A stretch of DNA of 64,000 nucleotides from Belnapia arida (GTDB taxonomy: Bacteria; Pseudomonadota; Alphaproteobacteria; Acetobacterales; Acetobacteraceae), in the NCBI RefSeq assembly GCF_016773205.1, contig NZ_JAETWB010000007.1, forward strand, positions 62,001 to 126,000, given 5' to 3'. Positions 7,971-18,159 of this stretch are shown here, piece after piece; the stretch's first letter is position 1; every line of letters begins with the position of its first letter. A program made the position numbers and the translations under genes. Under the pieces are notes generated by a model. That model made no database searches, was not told the origin of the DNA, and worked only from the letters and a program-made list of their open reading frames with translations.

Positions 7971-8587
7971 TGCGCTGGACCAGCCGCAACCTCGACACCA
8001 TCGGCGCGGCCCTGCTCACCCATGCCGGGCTGGTCGCCGCCTCCCTGGCGCTGGCCCTGCTGATCGCCCTTCCCCTCGGCCTGCTGGTCGCCCGCCGCCC
8101 CGGCCTCCGCGCCGGCTTGCTCGGCTCCGCTTCCTTGCTCTATTCGTTGCCGACCCTCGCCCTCTTCGCCCTGCTTGTCCCGGTGCTCGGCCTCGGCTTC
8201 GCCCCGGCGCTGCTCGCCCTCGTCACCTATGCCGTGCCCGTCCTGCTCCGCGCGCTCGTGGCCGGCCTCGCCTCGGCGCCGCCCGCGGTGCTCGATGCAG
8301 CGGAAGGAATGGGCCTCACCCCCCTGCAGCGCCTGTTCCGCGTTGAGCTGCCCCTTGCCCTGCCGGCGGTGATCGGTGGCCTCCGCGTCGCCTCCGTCAC
8401 CCTGGTTTCGGCGGCGACGGTCGCCGCCTATATCAGCGCCGGCGGCCTCGGCACGCTGATCCTCACCGGCCTCGACCAGGGCCACACGGAGAAGATCCTG
8501 GTCGGCGCCGGCCTCGTCACCCTCATGGCCCTGCTGATCGATGCGGGCCTCGGCGCCGTGCAGCGCCGCCTGCCGGCGAGCCGCTGA
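7970..8587 (+). CDS. Quaternary-amine ABC transporter permease 1
   Basis: 205 aa. Five to six hydrophobic segments. The binding-protein-dependent permease loop is at LDAAEGMGLTPLQRLFRVELPLALP (EAA loop) and is followed by a C-terminal membrane part with AAYISAGGLGTLILTG, typical of OpuCB/YehW-type proteins. It starts at an ATG overlapping the stop of the binding protein (TGATG) and is itself followed by a second permease that overlaps its stop by 1 nt. The two permeases presumably form a heterodimeric channel. Confidence 0.87.
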   Translation: MRWTSRNLDTIGAALLTHAGLVAASLALALLIALPLGLLVARRPGLRAGLLGSASLLYSLPTLALFALLVPVLGLGFAPALLALVTYAVPVLLRALVAGLASAPPAVLDAAEGMGLTPLQRLFRVELPLALPAVIGGLRVASVTLVSAATVAAYISAGGLGTLILTGLDQGHTEKILVGAGLVTLMALLIDAGLGAVQRRLPASR

Positions 8588-9213
8588 TGGACTGGCTGCG
8601 CGCCCATCCCGGCCTCTTCCTCGCGGCGGTCGGCGACCACCTGCTGCTCTCGCTCACCGGCCTCGCCATCGGCATCGCGCTGGCCCTGCCGCTCGGCATC
8701 GCTGTCGCCCACCGCCCGCGCCTGGCCGAAGCCTCGATCATGCTCGGAGGCGCCCTCCGCACCATCCCGAGCCTTGCCGTCCTCGCCGCGCTGCTGCCGC
8801 TGCTCGGCGTCGGCTTCACCCCGTCGGTGATCGCCCTCGCCCTGCTCGCCCTGCCGCCGGTACTGGTCAACACGGTGATCGGCATCCGCAGCGCCGATCC
8901 CGCCGCACTGGACGCCGCAAGCGGCCTCGGCATGACCGGCACGCAACGGGCGATGCAGGTCGAGATGCCGCTCGCCGCACCGCTGATCTTCTCGGGGCTT
9001 CGGGTCGCCGCCGTGCAGGTGGTCTCGGCCGCGGCGCTCGCCACCTTCATCGGCGGCGGCGGGCTCGGCGATCTCGTCACCCAGGGCCTCGCCCTGCTCG
9101 ATACCGGGCGGATGCTGGTCGGCGCCATCGCCATCGCCATGCTCGCCCTTGGGACGGAGGCCGCGCTCGGCATGCTGGAACGCCATCTCGCCGCGCGGGT
9201 CCGCGGCGCATGA
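8587..9213 (+). CDS. Quaternary-amine ABC transporter permease 2
   Basis: 208 aa, paralogous to the preceding permease. EAA loop at LDAASGLGMTGTQRAMQVEMPLAAP, then TFIGGGGLGDLVTQGLALLD. Several transmembrane helices. The ATG overlaps the stop of permease 1 and its own stop overlaps the ATPase start (ATGA), so the three are translationally coupled. Confidence 0.87.
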   Translation: MDWLRAHPGLFLAAVGDHLLLSLTGLAIGIALALPLGIAVAHRPRLAEASIMLGGALRTIPSLAVLAALLPLLGVGFTPSVIALALLALPPVLVNTVIGIRSADPAALDAASGLGMTGTQRAMQVEMPLAAPLIFSGLRVAAVQVVSAAALATFIGGGGLGDLVTQGLALLDTGRMLVGAIAIAMLALGTEAALGMLERHLAARVRGA

Positions 9214-10148
9214 TCGAGATCGAAGGCCTCACCAAGCGCTGGCCCGGCGCCGACCGCGCCTCGGTGGAGAACGTCTCGCTCATCGTCCCCGAAGGCACGA
9301 GCTGCGCCCTCATCGGCCCTTCCGGCTCCGGCAAGACCACGCTGCTGCGCATGGTCAACCGCCTGGTCGAGCCGAGCGCCGGCACCATCCGCATCGGCGG
9401 CGAGGATGCCCGCGCGATCGACGCCACGGCCCTCCGCCGCCGCATCGGCTATGTGATCCAGGAGGTCGGCCTCTTCCCGCACTGGGACGTCGCCGCCAAC
9501 ATCGCCACCGTCCCGACGCTGCTCGGCTGGGGCCGCGCCCGCATCCGCGCCCGCGTGGAGGAGGTGTTGGCCCTGGTCGGCCTCGACCCCGCCCGCTTCG
9601 CCACCCGCCGCCCGCACGAGCTGTCTGGCGGCGAGCGCCAGCGCGTCGGCGTTGCCCGCGCGCTCGCCGGCGACCCGCCCGTGCTGCTGATGGACGAGCC
9701 CTTCGGCGCCGTTGATCCCGTCCAGCGCGGCCTGTTGCAGGAGGAGGTGCTGCGCCTGCTGCGGCAGCTCCGCAAGACCGTGCTGCTGGTGACGCATGAC
9801 GTGGCGGAAGCCGTCCGCCTCGGCGACGCCGTCGCCCTGTTGCGCGAGGGCAGACTGGTCCAGCACGCCCCTGCGGCGGAGATGCTGGCCCGCCCCGCCG
9901 ACGGTTTTGCCGCCGAGTTCCTCGGCGCCGACCGCATGCTGCTGCGCCTTGCCCTCTTCCCGGCCACAACGTTGCCGGTACATGCGAAGCCGGCCCCCGG
10001 CGCCGCCCTGCCCGAGGGCGCCACGCTCCGTGACGCCCTCGCCCACATGCTGTCAGCCGGGGCCACCGCTGCGCCGCTGCCCGGCGGCGGCTCCATCACC
10101 CTCGCCGACCTCCTGGCTTTCGCCGGCGGGGAGGGGAGCCGCGCCTGA
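9210..10148 (+). CDS. Quaternary-amine ABC transporter ATP-binding protein
   Basis: 312 aa. Walker A GPSGSGKTTLLR (near 38), the OpuCA-type Q-loop VIQEVGLFPHWDVAANI, signature LSGGERQRVGVARAL, Walker B VLLMDEPFGAVDP and the H-loop TVLLVTHDVAEAVRLGD. The C-terminal 70 residues beyond the ATPase core are shorter than the paired CBS domains of OpuCA/ProV and show no clear CBS motif, so the ionic-strength sensing known for those proteins may be absent. It overlaps permease 2 by 4 nt. Its end converges on katG with only 3 nt between, and no terminator is visible. Confidence 0.9.
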   Translation: MIEIEGLTKRWPGADRASVENVSLIVPEGTSCALIGPSGSGKTTLLRMVNRLVEPSAGTIRIGGEDARAIDATALRRRIGYVIQEVGLFPHWDVAANIATVPTLLGWGRARIRARVEEVLALVGLDPARFATRRPHELSGGERQRVGVARALAGDPPVLLMDEPFGAVDPVQRGLLQEEVLRLLRQLRKTVLLVTHDVAEAVRLGDAVALLREGRLVQHAPAAEMLARPADGFAAEFLGADRMLLRLALFPATTLPVHAKPAPGAALPEGATLRDALAHMLSAGATAAPLPGGGSITLADLLAFAGGEGSRA

Positions 10149-10151
10149 CCC

Positions 10152-12458
<2,307 letters not shown>

Positions 12459-12528
12459 TCACGCCCTGGCCCCGCTGTTTCCTCCCTTTGGCCAAATGGT
12501 CCTCGGTGACGCTAGCCGGGTTATGGAG

Positions 12529-12575
12529 ATAGAGGTAAGCCTAAAATTTCAACCAACCTGATAGGCAAGGCCTAT
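12529..12575. promoter_or_regulatory. OxyR-like operator between katG and oxyR
   Basis: Two OxyR half-operators of the form ATAG-N7-CTAT: one exact (12561-12575, ATAGGC-AAG-GCCTAT, also a perfect palindrome) and one with a single shift (12529-12543, ATAG-N7-CCTA). Their centres are 32 bp apart. Oxidised E. coli OxyR uses centres 22 bp apart, while the reduced form spans one more helical turn, which fits this spacing. Confidence 0.7.
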
Positions 12576-12596
12576 CGGGATGGGTATGTCAGTCCC

Positions 12597-13499
12597 ATGA
12601 ACCTCAAGGACTTCCGCTACCTGCTGGCGGTCGCCGAATACGGGCATTTCGGGCGTGCGGCCCAGGCCTGCGGCGTCAGCCAGCCGACGCTCTCCGTGCA
12701 GCTTCGCAAGCTCGAGGAGCAGCTCGGCGTTGCCCTGTTCGAGCGCGACCGCAAGGCGGTAGTCCCAACCAGCGCCTGCGAGCGGCTCATCGGCCATGTC
12801 CGGGCCGCGGTGGCCGAGGTCGATGCGATCCTCGCCGCCGCCCGTGACCTCTGCGACCCGTTGGCGGGGAGGTTCCGCCTTGGCATCATCCCGACCCTGG
12901 CGCCTTACCTGCTCCCCCTGGTCTTCGCACCGCTGCACGAGGCGCTGCCCACCCTCCTGCTGGAGCCCTGGGAGGATCAAACCCTGACCCTGCTCGACCG
13001 GCTCCGCGCCCATGAGCTGGACGCGGCGCTGCTGGCCACGGAGGTTGACGGGTCGGAGTTCACCAGCCAGCCGCTCTTCGACGAGCCCTTTCTGGCGGCC
13101 CTGCCACCCGAGCACCCGCTCACCGCCCGCGAGGTGGTGGCGGAAGCCGACCTCGCCCAGGACGTCCTGGTGCTGGCGGACGGCCACTGCCTGCGCGAGC
13201 AGACTCTGGCCGCCTGCGGCCAGAGTGGCGCGCTCGGCGGCACGCTGCGCGCCGCCAGCCTCTCGACCCTGCTCAGCATGGTCGCCGCCGGCTACGGCAC
13301 GACGCTGATCCCGGGCCTTGCTGCCGGCACCGCGCAGGACATGGGGATCGTCCTGCGGCCGCTGCATGAATGCACCGGCCGGACCGTGCGCCTCGTATGG
13401 CGCTCGAGCTTCCCCCGCCGTGCCGCCGCGGAGGCCGTTGGTCAAGTGATCGGCGACCGCCTGCGCGGCTTCGCCAAAGCGGCGGCGCATAGGGTTTGA
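12597..13499 (+). CDS. oxyR: OxyR-type LysR-family peroxide sensor
   Basis: 300 aa. LysR winged helix at 1-60 (DFRYLLAVAEYGHFGRAAQA then SQPTLSVQLRKLEEQLG). The regulatory domain contains the OxyR redox pair Cys198 and Cys207 in DGHCLREQTLAACG, equivalent to Cys199 and Cys208 of E. coli. It should form a disulfide on exposure to peroxide and activate katG. Divergent from katG, with two OxyR-like palindromes between them that could also mediate autoregulation. The SD is weak and the ATG at 12597 is the only start that keeps the full helix-turn-helix. Confidence 0.94.
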   Translation: MNLKDFRYLLAVAEYGHFGRAAQACGVSQPTLSVQLRKLEEQLGVALFERDRKAVVPTSACERLIGHVRAAVAEVDAILAAARDLCDPLAGRFRLGIIPTLAPYLLPLVFAPLHEALPTLLLEPWEDQTLTLLDRLRAHELDAALLATEVDGSEFTSQPLFDEPFLAALPPEHPLTAREVVAEADLAQDVLVLADGHCLREQTLAACGQSGALGGTLRAASLSTLLSMVAAGYGTTLIPGLAAGTAQDMGIVLRPLHECTGRTVRLVWRSSFPRRAAAEAVGQVIGDRLRGFAKAAAHRV

Positions 13500-13578
13500 A
13501 GCGCTTCCGACAAGGGGATGGGCACCCCCGCCGCACGGGTCTAGCCTTCGCCCAACCGATTTGTGGGAGAGAAACCCA

Positions 13579-14760
13579 ATGGCCCTGGACACCGACGGCA
13601 TCGCCATCCCGCCTCTCGCCGAGGAGCACCGCATGGTGCGCGACCTCGTCGCCCGCTTCGTCGAGCGCGACCTGATGCCGCTCGAACCCGCCGTCCTGAA
13701 GCGCGAATCCGAGGGCCAGCGCTACGGCTTGACGCCGGAGGAGGAGGCCCCGCTCCTCGCCAAGGCCAAGGAGCTCGGCCTCTACGGCCTCGACGTGCCG
13801 GAGGAATTCGGCGGTGCCGACCTGCCCATCTCCGCGCTGATGGCGATCGAGGAGGAGATGGGCCGCACCGTCACCCCCTTCATCTTCCCGCCCGACAGCC
13901 CGAACCTGCACATGCTGCTCGCCGTCGCCAACCCGGAGCAGCGGATGAAGTATCTCGACCCCTATGCCCGCGGCGAGATGCGCTCCTCCATCGCCATCTC
14001 CGAGCCCGGCGCCGGTGGTGATCCGGCGGGGATGACCACCCGCGCGGTGAAGGATGGCGACGACTGGATCATCAACGGCCGCAAGATCTGGGTGAGCGGC
14101 GTGCCGCGCGCCGATTTCATCATCCTCATGGCCCGCACCGGCGAGGGCAAGCGGCAGGAGGGCGTCACCGCCTTCATCGTCGAGCGCGGCACGCCCGGCT
14201 TCATCATCGAGCGCGAGATCCCGATGATCGGCGGCAGACGGACCTACGAGCTGGTCTTCGAGGATTGCCGCGTCCATGAGCGGCAGATCCTGGGCCAGCT
14301 CGGCGCCGGCTACGCGCCGATGCAGCTGCGGCTGAATGTCCGCCGCCTGCAGATGGGCGCCCGCTGCACCGGCATGGCCCGCCGCGCGCTCGACATGCTC
14401 TGCGAGCAGGCGCGGAACCGCAGCACCTTCGGCGTCCGCCTGGCCGACCGCCAGGCCATCCAGTGGTGGGTCGCCGAGGCCGCGACCAAGATCCACACCA
14501 CCCGCCTCATGGTCCGCGACGCCGCCGCCAAGATGACGGCCGGTGAGGATGTCCGCACCGAGGCCTCGATGCTGAAGGTCCATGCGACGGAGATGGCGCA
14601 GGAGGTACTGGACAACGCGATGCAGACCTTCGGCGCCATGGGCATGACGAAGGAGCTGCCGCTCCAGCTCATGGCGAGCCAGGTCCGCGTCCAGCGCATC
14701 TACGAGGGCCCGAGCGAGGTCCACCGCATGGCCATCGCCCGGCGGATGCTGAAGGGCTGA
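13579..14760 (+). CDS. Acyl-CoA dehydrogenase family protein
   Basis: 393 aa. FAD-dependent oxidation of acyl-CoA thioesters. The N-terminal helical domain is followed by the FAD-binding IAISEPGAGGDPAGM loop and the WIINGRKIWVSG strand, the middle beta-domain, and the C-terminal four-helix bundle with RIYEGPSEVHRMAIARRMLKG. The Glu of YEGPSEVHR is the candidate catalytic base region. The ATG at 13579 has GGGAGAG 7 nt upstream and is preferred over a TTG at 13561. There is no partner electron-transfer flavoprotein gene nearby and the substrate length or branching is unknown. The LysR gene oxyR lies upstream and is unlikely to be related. Confidence 0.92.
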   Translation: MALDTDGIAIPPLAEEHRMVRDLVARFVERDLMPLEPAVLKRESEGQRYGLTPEEEAPLLAKAKELGLYGLDVPEEFGGADLPISALMAIEEEMGRTVTPFIFPPDSPNLHMLLAVANPEQRMKYLDPYARGEMRSSIAISEPGAGGDPAGMTTRAVKDGDDWIINGRKIWVSGVPRADFIILMARTGEGKRQEGVTAFIVERGTPGFIIEREIPMIGGRRTYELVFEDCRVHERQILGQLGAGYAPMQLRLNVRRLQMGARCTGMARRALDMLCEQARNRSTFGVRLADRQAIQWWVAEAATKIHTTRLMVRDAAAKMTAGEDVRTEASMLKVHATEMAQEVLDNAMQTFGAMGMTKELPLQLMASQVRVQRIYEGPSEVHRMAIARRMLKG

Positions 14761-14807
14761 AAAACAGCGCGACAGCCGGGTGGTTTCGAGCCATGCCGGA
14801 ACCGACC

Positions 14808-14831
14808 GCCGACCTGGAGCGAAAGGTCGGC
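14808..14831 (+). other. Hairpin just before the phnD ribosome site
   Basis: An 8-bp perfect inverted repeat (GCCGACCT / AGGTCGGC, 8-nt loop) abuts the SD at 14831-14837 of the phnD-like gene. No T-tract follows. It may protect the 5' end of the mRNA, or form part of the end of the acyl-CoA dehydrogenase transcript. Confidence 0.35.
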
Positions 14832-14845
14832 AGGAGGATCACCGC

Positions 14846-15700
14846 ATGACCCCCACCCGCCGCCTGTTCCTCGGCTTGGCCCCGCTGCTCGCGGCGCCGG
14901 CCCTTGCCCAGGGCACCCCGCTCCGCTGCGCCGTCGGCCCCTTCCAACCCACCGCCGGGGACACCCGCCGGGCCTATGAGCCCTTCTTCACCCATCTCGC
15001 CAGGGCGGTGGGCAGGCCGCTCGACCTCACCGTCACTACGGATTGGGCCGGGATCGCCGTGGCCCTCGCCAATGAGCAGGTGGACGTCGCCTGGATGGGC
15101 CCATGGGGCTACATCCTGGCCAAGGACCGCGCGAAGGCGGAGGCGCTGGCCGTCGTCCAGTACCAGGGCAAGCCGACCTACCAGGCAATCATCATCGCCC
15201 GGCCGGACCTCGCCATCGCCCGCTTCCCCGAAGATGCGAAGGGCATGTCCATCTCCTTCGCCGATGCCGGCTCCACCAGCGGCTGGCTGATCCCGCATTA
15301 CTGGTTCAGGACGCAGGGCATCGATCCACGAAGCTATTTCCGCTACCGCGACGGTGCCTCCCACCCCGCCAACGACCTCGCCGTGGCGACCGGCCAGGTC
15401 GACCTCGCCACCGACTACGACCGCAACCTCGCCGCCATGATCGCCGCCGGCCGCCTGCGCGAGGATCAGGTGAAAATCGTCTGGCGCTCCGAGCCCCTGC
15501 CGAACGACGCCCTCGCCGTCCGCGACCGGCTCGACCCTGGGCTGAAATCAGCCTTGCGCGAGGCCGCTCTCGGCATCGACGCAGCCAGCGCTTCGCGGAT
15601 CATGCCCGCCAATTACACCGGCTGGGTCCCGGCCCAGCCCGACAGCTACGCGATGATCGAGGCCGCCGGCCGCGCCGTCGGGCGCATCGGCGGCGGATGA
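14846..15700 (+). CDS. phnD: PhnD-like phosphonate/phosphite ABC transporter substrate-binding protein
   Basis: 284 aa. Signal peptide 1-22 (RR, hydrophobic core, cleavage after APALA). The mature part begins TPLRCAVGPFQPTAGDTRRAY and includes VDVAWMGPWGYILA and AKGMSISFADAGSTSGWLIP, the PhnD-family phosphonate-pocket signature (S-T-S). The start at 14846 has CAGGAGG 8 nt before it. It heads a four-gene unit with a permease, an ATPase and a metallophosphoesterase-like protein, all overlapping by 1-4 nt. No C-P lyase genes are in the window, so this may be a phosphonate-ester, phosphite or phosphate-ester importer. The exact ligand is unknown. Confidence 0.85.
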   Translation: MTPTRRLFLGLAPLLAAPALAQGTPLRCAVGPFQPTAGDTRRAYEPFFTHLARAVGRPLDLTVTTDWAGIAVALANEQVDVAWMGPWGYILAKDRAKAEALAVVQYQGKPTYQAIIIARPDLAIARFPEDAKGMSISFADAGSTSGWLIPHYWFRTQGIDPRSYFRYRDGASHPANDLAVATGQVDLATDYDRNLAAMIAAGRLREDQVKIVWRSEPLPNDALAVRDRLDPGLKSALREAALGIDAASASRIMPANYTGWVPAQPDSYAMIEAAGRAVGRIGGG

Positions 15701-16443
15701 GGCGAGCCGCCTGGCTCCTGGTGCTGGCGGCCCTCTACGCCGCCTGCATCGCCGTGGTGCAGCCGGACCTGCCTCGCCTTTGGGCCGGACTGCCGCGCCT
15801 CGCCCATTGGCTGGCCGGCGCCTTCCCGCCCGATTTCTCCGGTTTGCCGGACCTGCTGCGCCGCGCGGCCGAGACGGTTGCCATCGCCACCCTCGGCACC
15901 AGCCTCGCCGCCCTCCTCGCGCTGCCGCTGGCGCTGATGGCCGCCCGCCCGGTCGCCCCCATCCCGGCCCTCTACCATCCGGCGCGTGCCCTGCTCGACG
16001 CGCTTCGCGGCATCGACGGCTTCGTCTTCGCCCTCATCTTCGTCGCCGCCGTCGGCCTCGGACCCTTCGCCGGGATGCTCGGCGTCGCGCTCCACTCCGC
16101 CGGCTCCATCGCCAAGCTCTGGTCCGAGGCGCTGGAAACCGCCGATCCCGCCCCGGTCGAGGCCGCCCTCTCCGCCGGCGGCAGCCGTGCCCAGGCCGCC
16201 GCGGTGATCCTGCTGCCTGAGACTCTGCCGCAGACCCTCTCCGCCCTGCTCTATGTGTGGGAGTTCAACATCCGAGCCTCCACTGTGCTCGGCCTGGTCG
16301 GCGCCGGCGGGCTGGGGCAGGAGTTGAAGAATGCCGTGGACCTGCTCGACTTCGCCCGGGTACTCGCCATCCTCATCATCGTCATTGCCCTGGTCCTCGC
16401 CGCCGACCGCCTCTCCGCGACCCTGCGCCGGAGGCTCGCCTGA
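15697..16443 (+). CDS. phnE: PhnE-like ABC transporter permease
   Basis: 248 aa. Six hydrophobic segments, beginning with a membrane anchor (residues 5-20). The EAA-type loop is at EAALSAGGSRAQAAAVILLPETLP, and WEFNIRASTVLGLVGAGGLGQEL is the classic PhnE motif, including the RASTVLG(L/I)VGAGGIG block. It overlaps phnD by 4 nt (ATGA) and phnC by 1 nt (TGATG). Only one permease gene is present, so a homodimer is likely. Confidence 0.88.
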   Translation: MRRAAWLLVLAALYAACIAVVQPDLPRLWAGLPRLAHWLAGAFPPDFSGLPDLLRRAAETVAIATLGTSLAALLALPLALMAARPVAPIPALYHPARALLDALRGIDGFVFALIFVAAVGLGPFAGMLGVALHSAGSIAKLWSEALETADPAPVEAALSAGGSRAQAAAVILLPETLPQTLSALLYVWEFNIRASTVLGLVGAGGLGQELKNAVDLLDFARVLAILIIVIALVLAADRLSATLRRRLA

Positions 16444-17093
16444 TGCTGGAGACCCGGCGCGGCCTGGTGCTGCGCGGCCTCGACCTCTCCCTCAGCGGCC
16501 AGAGGGTGCTGCACGCCGTCTCGCTGGAGGTGGCGCCGGGCGAGGTGGTGGCGCTGGAAGGCCCATCCGGCGCCGGCAAGACCAGCCTGCTCCGCGCCGC
16601 CGCCGGGCTGCTGCCATGCGGGGGCACCATCCTCGCCGATGGCGGCCACCCCGCCCTCGTCTTCCAGCAGCACGCCCTCGCCGGCCGGCTTAGCGCGCAG
16701 GAGAACGTGCTGGTCGGTGCCCTCGGCCGCCTCGGCTTCTGGCGGCCGGCGCTCGGCCTCTGGCCAGCGGCGGAGGTGGCGGCAGCGGAAGGCTGCCTCG
16801 CCCGCGTCGGCCTCGCCGGGCTCGGCGACCGCCGCGCCGCGCATCTCTCTGGCGGCCAGCGTCAGCGCGTCGCCATCGCCCGCGCCTTACTGCAGCGCGC
16901 CCGCGTCCTCCTGGCCGACGAGCCGGTGGCCAGCCTCGACCCGAAGAATGCCGAGGCGATCCTCACCCTGCTGCGCCACCTTGCGGGGCAGGAGGGCCTC
17001 GCCATCCTCGTCAGCCTGCACCAGCCCGACCTCGCCCGCCGCTTCGCCGACCGCCGCCTCCGCATCGAGGGCGGCCGGCTTTGGGAGACCTGA
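16443..17093 (+). CDS. phnC: PhnC-like ABC transporter ATP-binding protein
   Basis: 216 aa, slightly short for the family. Walker A GPSGAGKTSLLRAA, Q-loop VFQQHALAGRLSAQENVLVGALGR (the LxxxLSAxENVLxGxLG pattern typical of PhnC), signature LSGGQRQRVAIARALLQ, Walker B VLLADEPVASLDP and H-loop ILVSLHQPDLAR. It starts at an ATG overlapping the phnE stop and its own stop overlaps the start of the metallophosphoesterase gene (TGATG). Confidence 0.9.
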   Translation: MLETRRGLVLRGLDLSLSGQRVLHAVSLEVAPGEVVALEGPSGAGKTSLLRAAAGLLPCGGTILADGGHPALVFQQHALAGRLSAQENVLVGALGRLGFWRPALGLWPAAEVAAAEGCLARVGLAGLGDRRAAHLSGGQRQRVAIARALLQRARVLLADEPVASLDPKNAEAILTLLRHLAGQEGLAILVSLHQPDLARRFADRRLRIEGGRLWET

Positions 17094-17938
17094 TGGACCA
17101 GCCCTTGCTCTGCTTCGGCGGCCCCTATTCCAACCGCCAGGCCCTCGAAACCCTGCTGGCCGAGGCCGCTCGCCTCGGCATCCCGCCCGGCCGCATGCTC
17201 TGCACCGGCGATGTCGTCGCCTACTGCGCCGAGCCCGCGGCGACGCTCGACCTGATGATCGCCACCCGCATCCCGACCGTGATGGGCAACTGCGAGGAGA
17301 GCCTGGCCGAGGGCGCCGCGGATTGCGGCTGCGGCTTCGAGGCGGGCACCGCCTGCGACCTGCTCACCCGCGGCTGGTTCGCCCATGCCGACCGTCAGGT
17401 GACGCCCGCCCACCGCGCCTGGATGGCCGCCCTGCCGCGCCGGATCGACCTCACCCTCGCAGGCCGCCGCCTCGCCGCCATTCATGGCGGCGCCGCCAGC
17501 ATCAACCGCTTCCTCTTCGCCTCCGCCCCCGATGCCATGCTGGCCGCGGAGATCGCCGGGACCGGCGCCGAGGGCGTGCTCGCCGGACATTGCGGCCTGC
17601 CCTTCACCCGGCTGGTCGAGGGCCGGCTCTGGCACAATGCCGGCGCCATCGGCATGCCGGCGCATGACGGCACCCCGCGCGCTTGGTTCTCCCTGCTGAC
17701 GCCCTCGCTCGGCGGCATTCGCATCGAACACCACGCCCTTGCCTATGACCACGACGCCGCCGCCCGCGCCATGCGCGAAGCCGGCTTGGCGGAAGGCTAT
17801 GCCGCGGCACTGGAGACCGGCCTCTGGCCCTCCGAGGACGTGCTGCCGTCCGCCGAGCGTGCCCGCCGCGGCCAGCCGCTTGCCCCGCCGCCCCTGCTCT
17901 GGCTCCGGCCAGAGGATGCCGCACACCAAGGAGGATGA
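17093..17938 (+). CDS. Metallophosphoesterase-like protein with altered metal motif
   Basis: 281 aa. The YfcE/MJ0936-type calcineurin fold can be traced: LCFGGPYSNRQALETLL in place of 'isDiHGN..AL', TGDVVAYCAEP (GD), VMGNCEESL (GNC), LAAIHGG, GVLAGHCGLPF (in place of GHTH) and WHNAGAIGMPAHD. The first metal motif D-x-H is G-x-Y (residues 10-12), and the last His of GHTH is Gly. Two close Cys residues (78, 80; DCGCGFEAG) follow the GNC motif. It is coupled to phnC by a 1-nt overlap, so it probably acts on the imported phosphorus compound or has become a non-hydrolytic accessory. It is either a distinct catalytic subfamily or a pseudoenzyme; the sequence alone cannot decide. Confidence 0.7.
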   Translation: MDQPLLCFGGPYSNRQALETLLAEAARLGIPPGRMLCTGDVVAYCAEPAATLDLMIATRIPTVMGNCEESLAEGAADCGCGFEAGTACDLLTRGWFAHADRQVTPAHRAWMAALPRRIDLTLAGRRLAAIHGGAASINRFLFASAPDAMLAAEIAGTGAEGVLAGHCGLPFTRLVEGRLWHNAGAIGMPAHDGTPRAWFSLLTPSLGGIRIEHHALAYDHDAAARAMREAGLAEGYAAALETGLWPSEDVLPSAERARRGQPLAPPPLLWLRPEDAAHQGG

Positions 17939-17942
17939 CGCC

Positions 17943-18140
17943 ATGTCCGGGCAACAGACCAGCACCGAAGACGCGATCCGCCACTGGGCCCATGCCCTTT
18001 GGGAGGAAGCCGGCTGCCCCGAGGGCCGGGCCGAGGAATTCTGGCATCGCGCCCGCGAGCAACTGGCCCTGGCCGACCGCGCCCCGCAGGAATTCGCTGG
18101 CGAAACCGGGGCTGCGCCCCTGCCGGAGCGGGATGGGTGA
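17943..18140 (+). CDS. DUF2934 domain protein
   Basis: 65 aa. TEDAIRHWAHALWEEAGCPEGRAEEFWHRAREQL matches the DUF2934 pattern 'IR.rAy.iWe..G.P.Gr...hW..Ae..l'. Function unknown. A strong GGAGG lies 8 nt upstream of the ATG and overlaps the end of the metallophosphoesterase gene, so it is probably the last gene of the phn-like operon. The downstream sequence is a receptor pseudogene. Confidence 0.75.
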   Translation: MSGQQTSTEDAIRHWAHALWEEAGCPEGRAEEFWHRAREQLALADRAPQEFAGETGAAPLPERDG

Positions 18141-18159
18141 CAGCCCTGCCGTCCTGACC

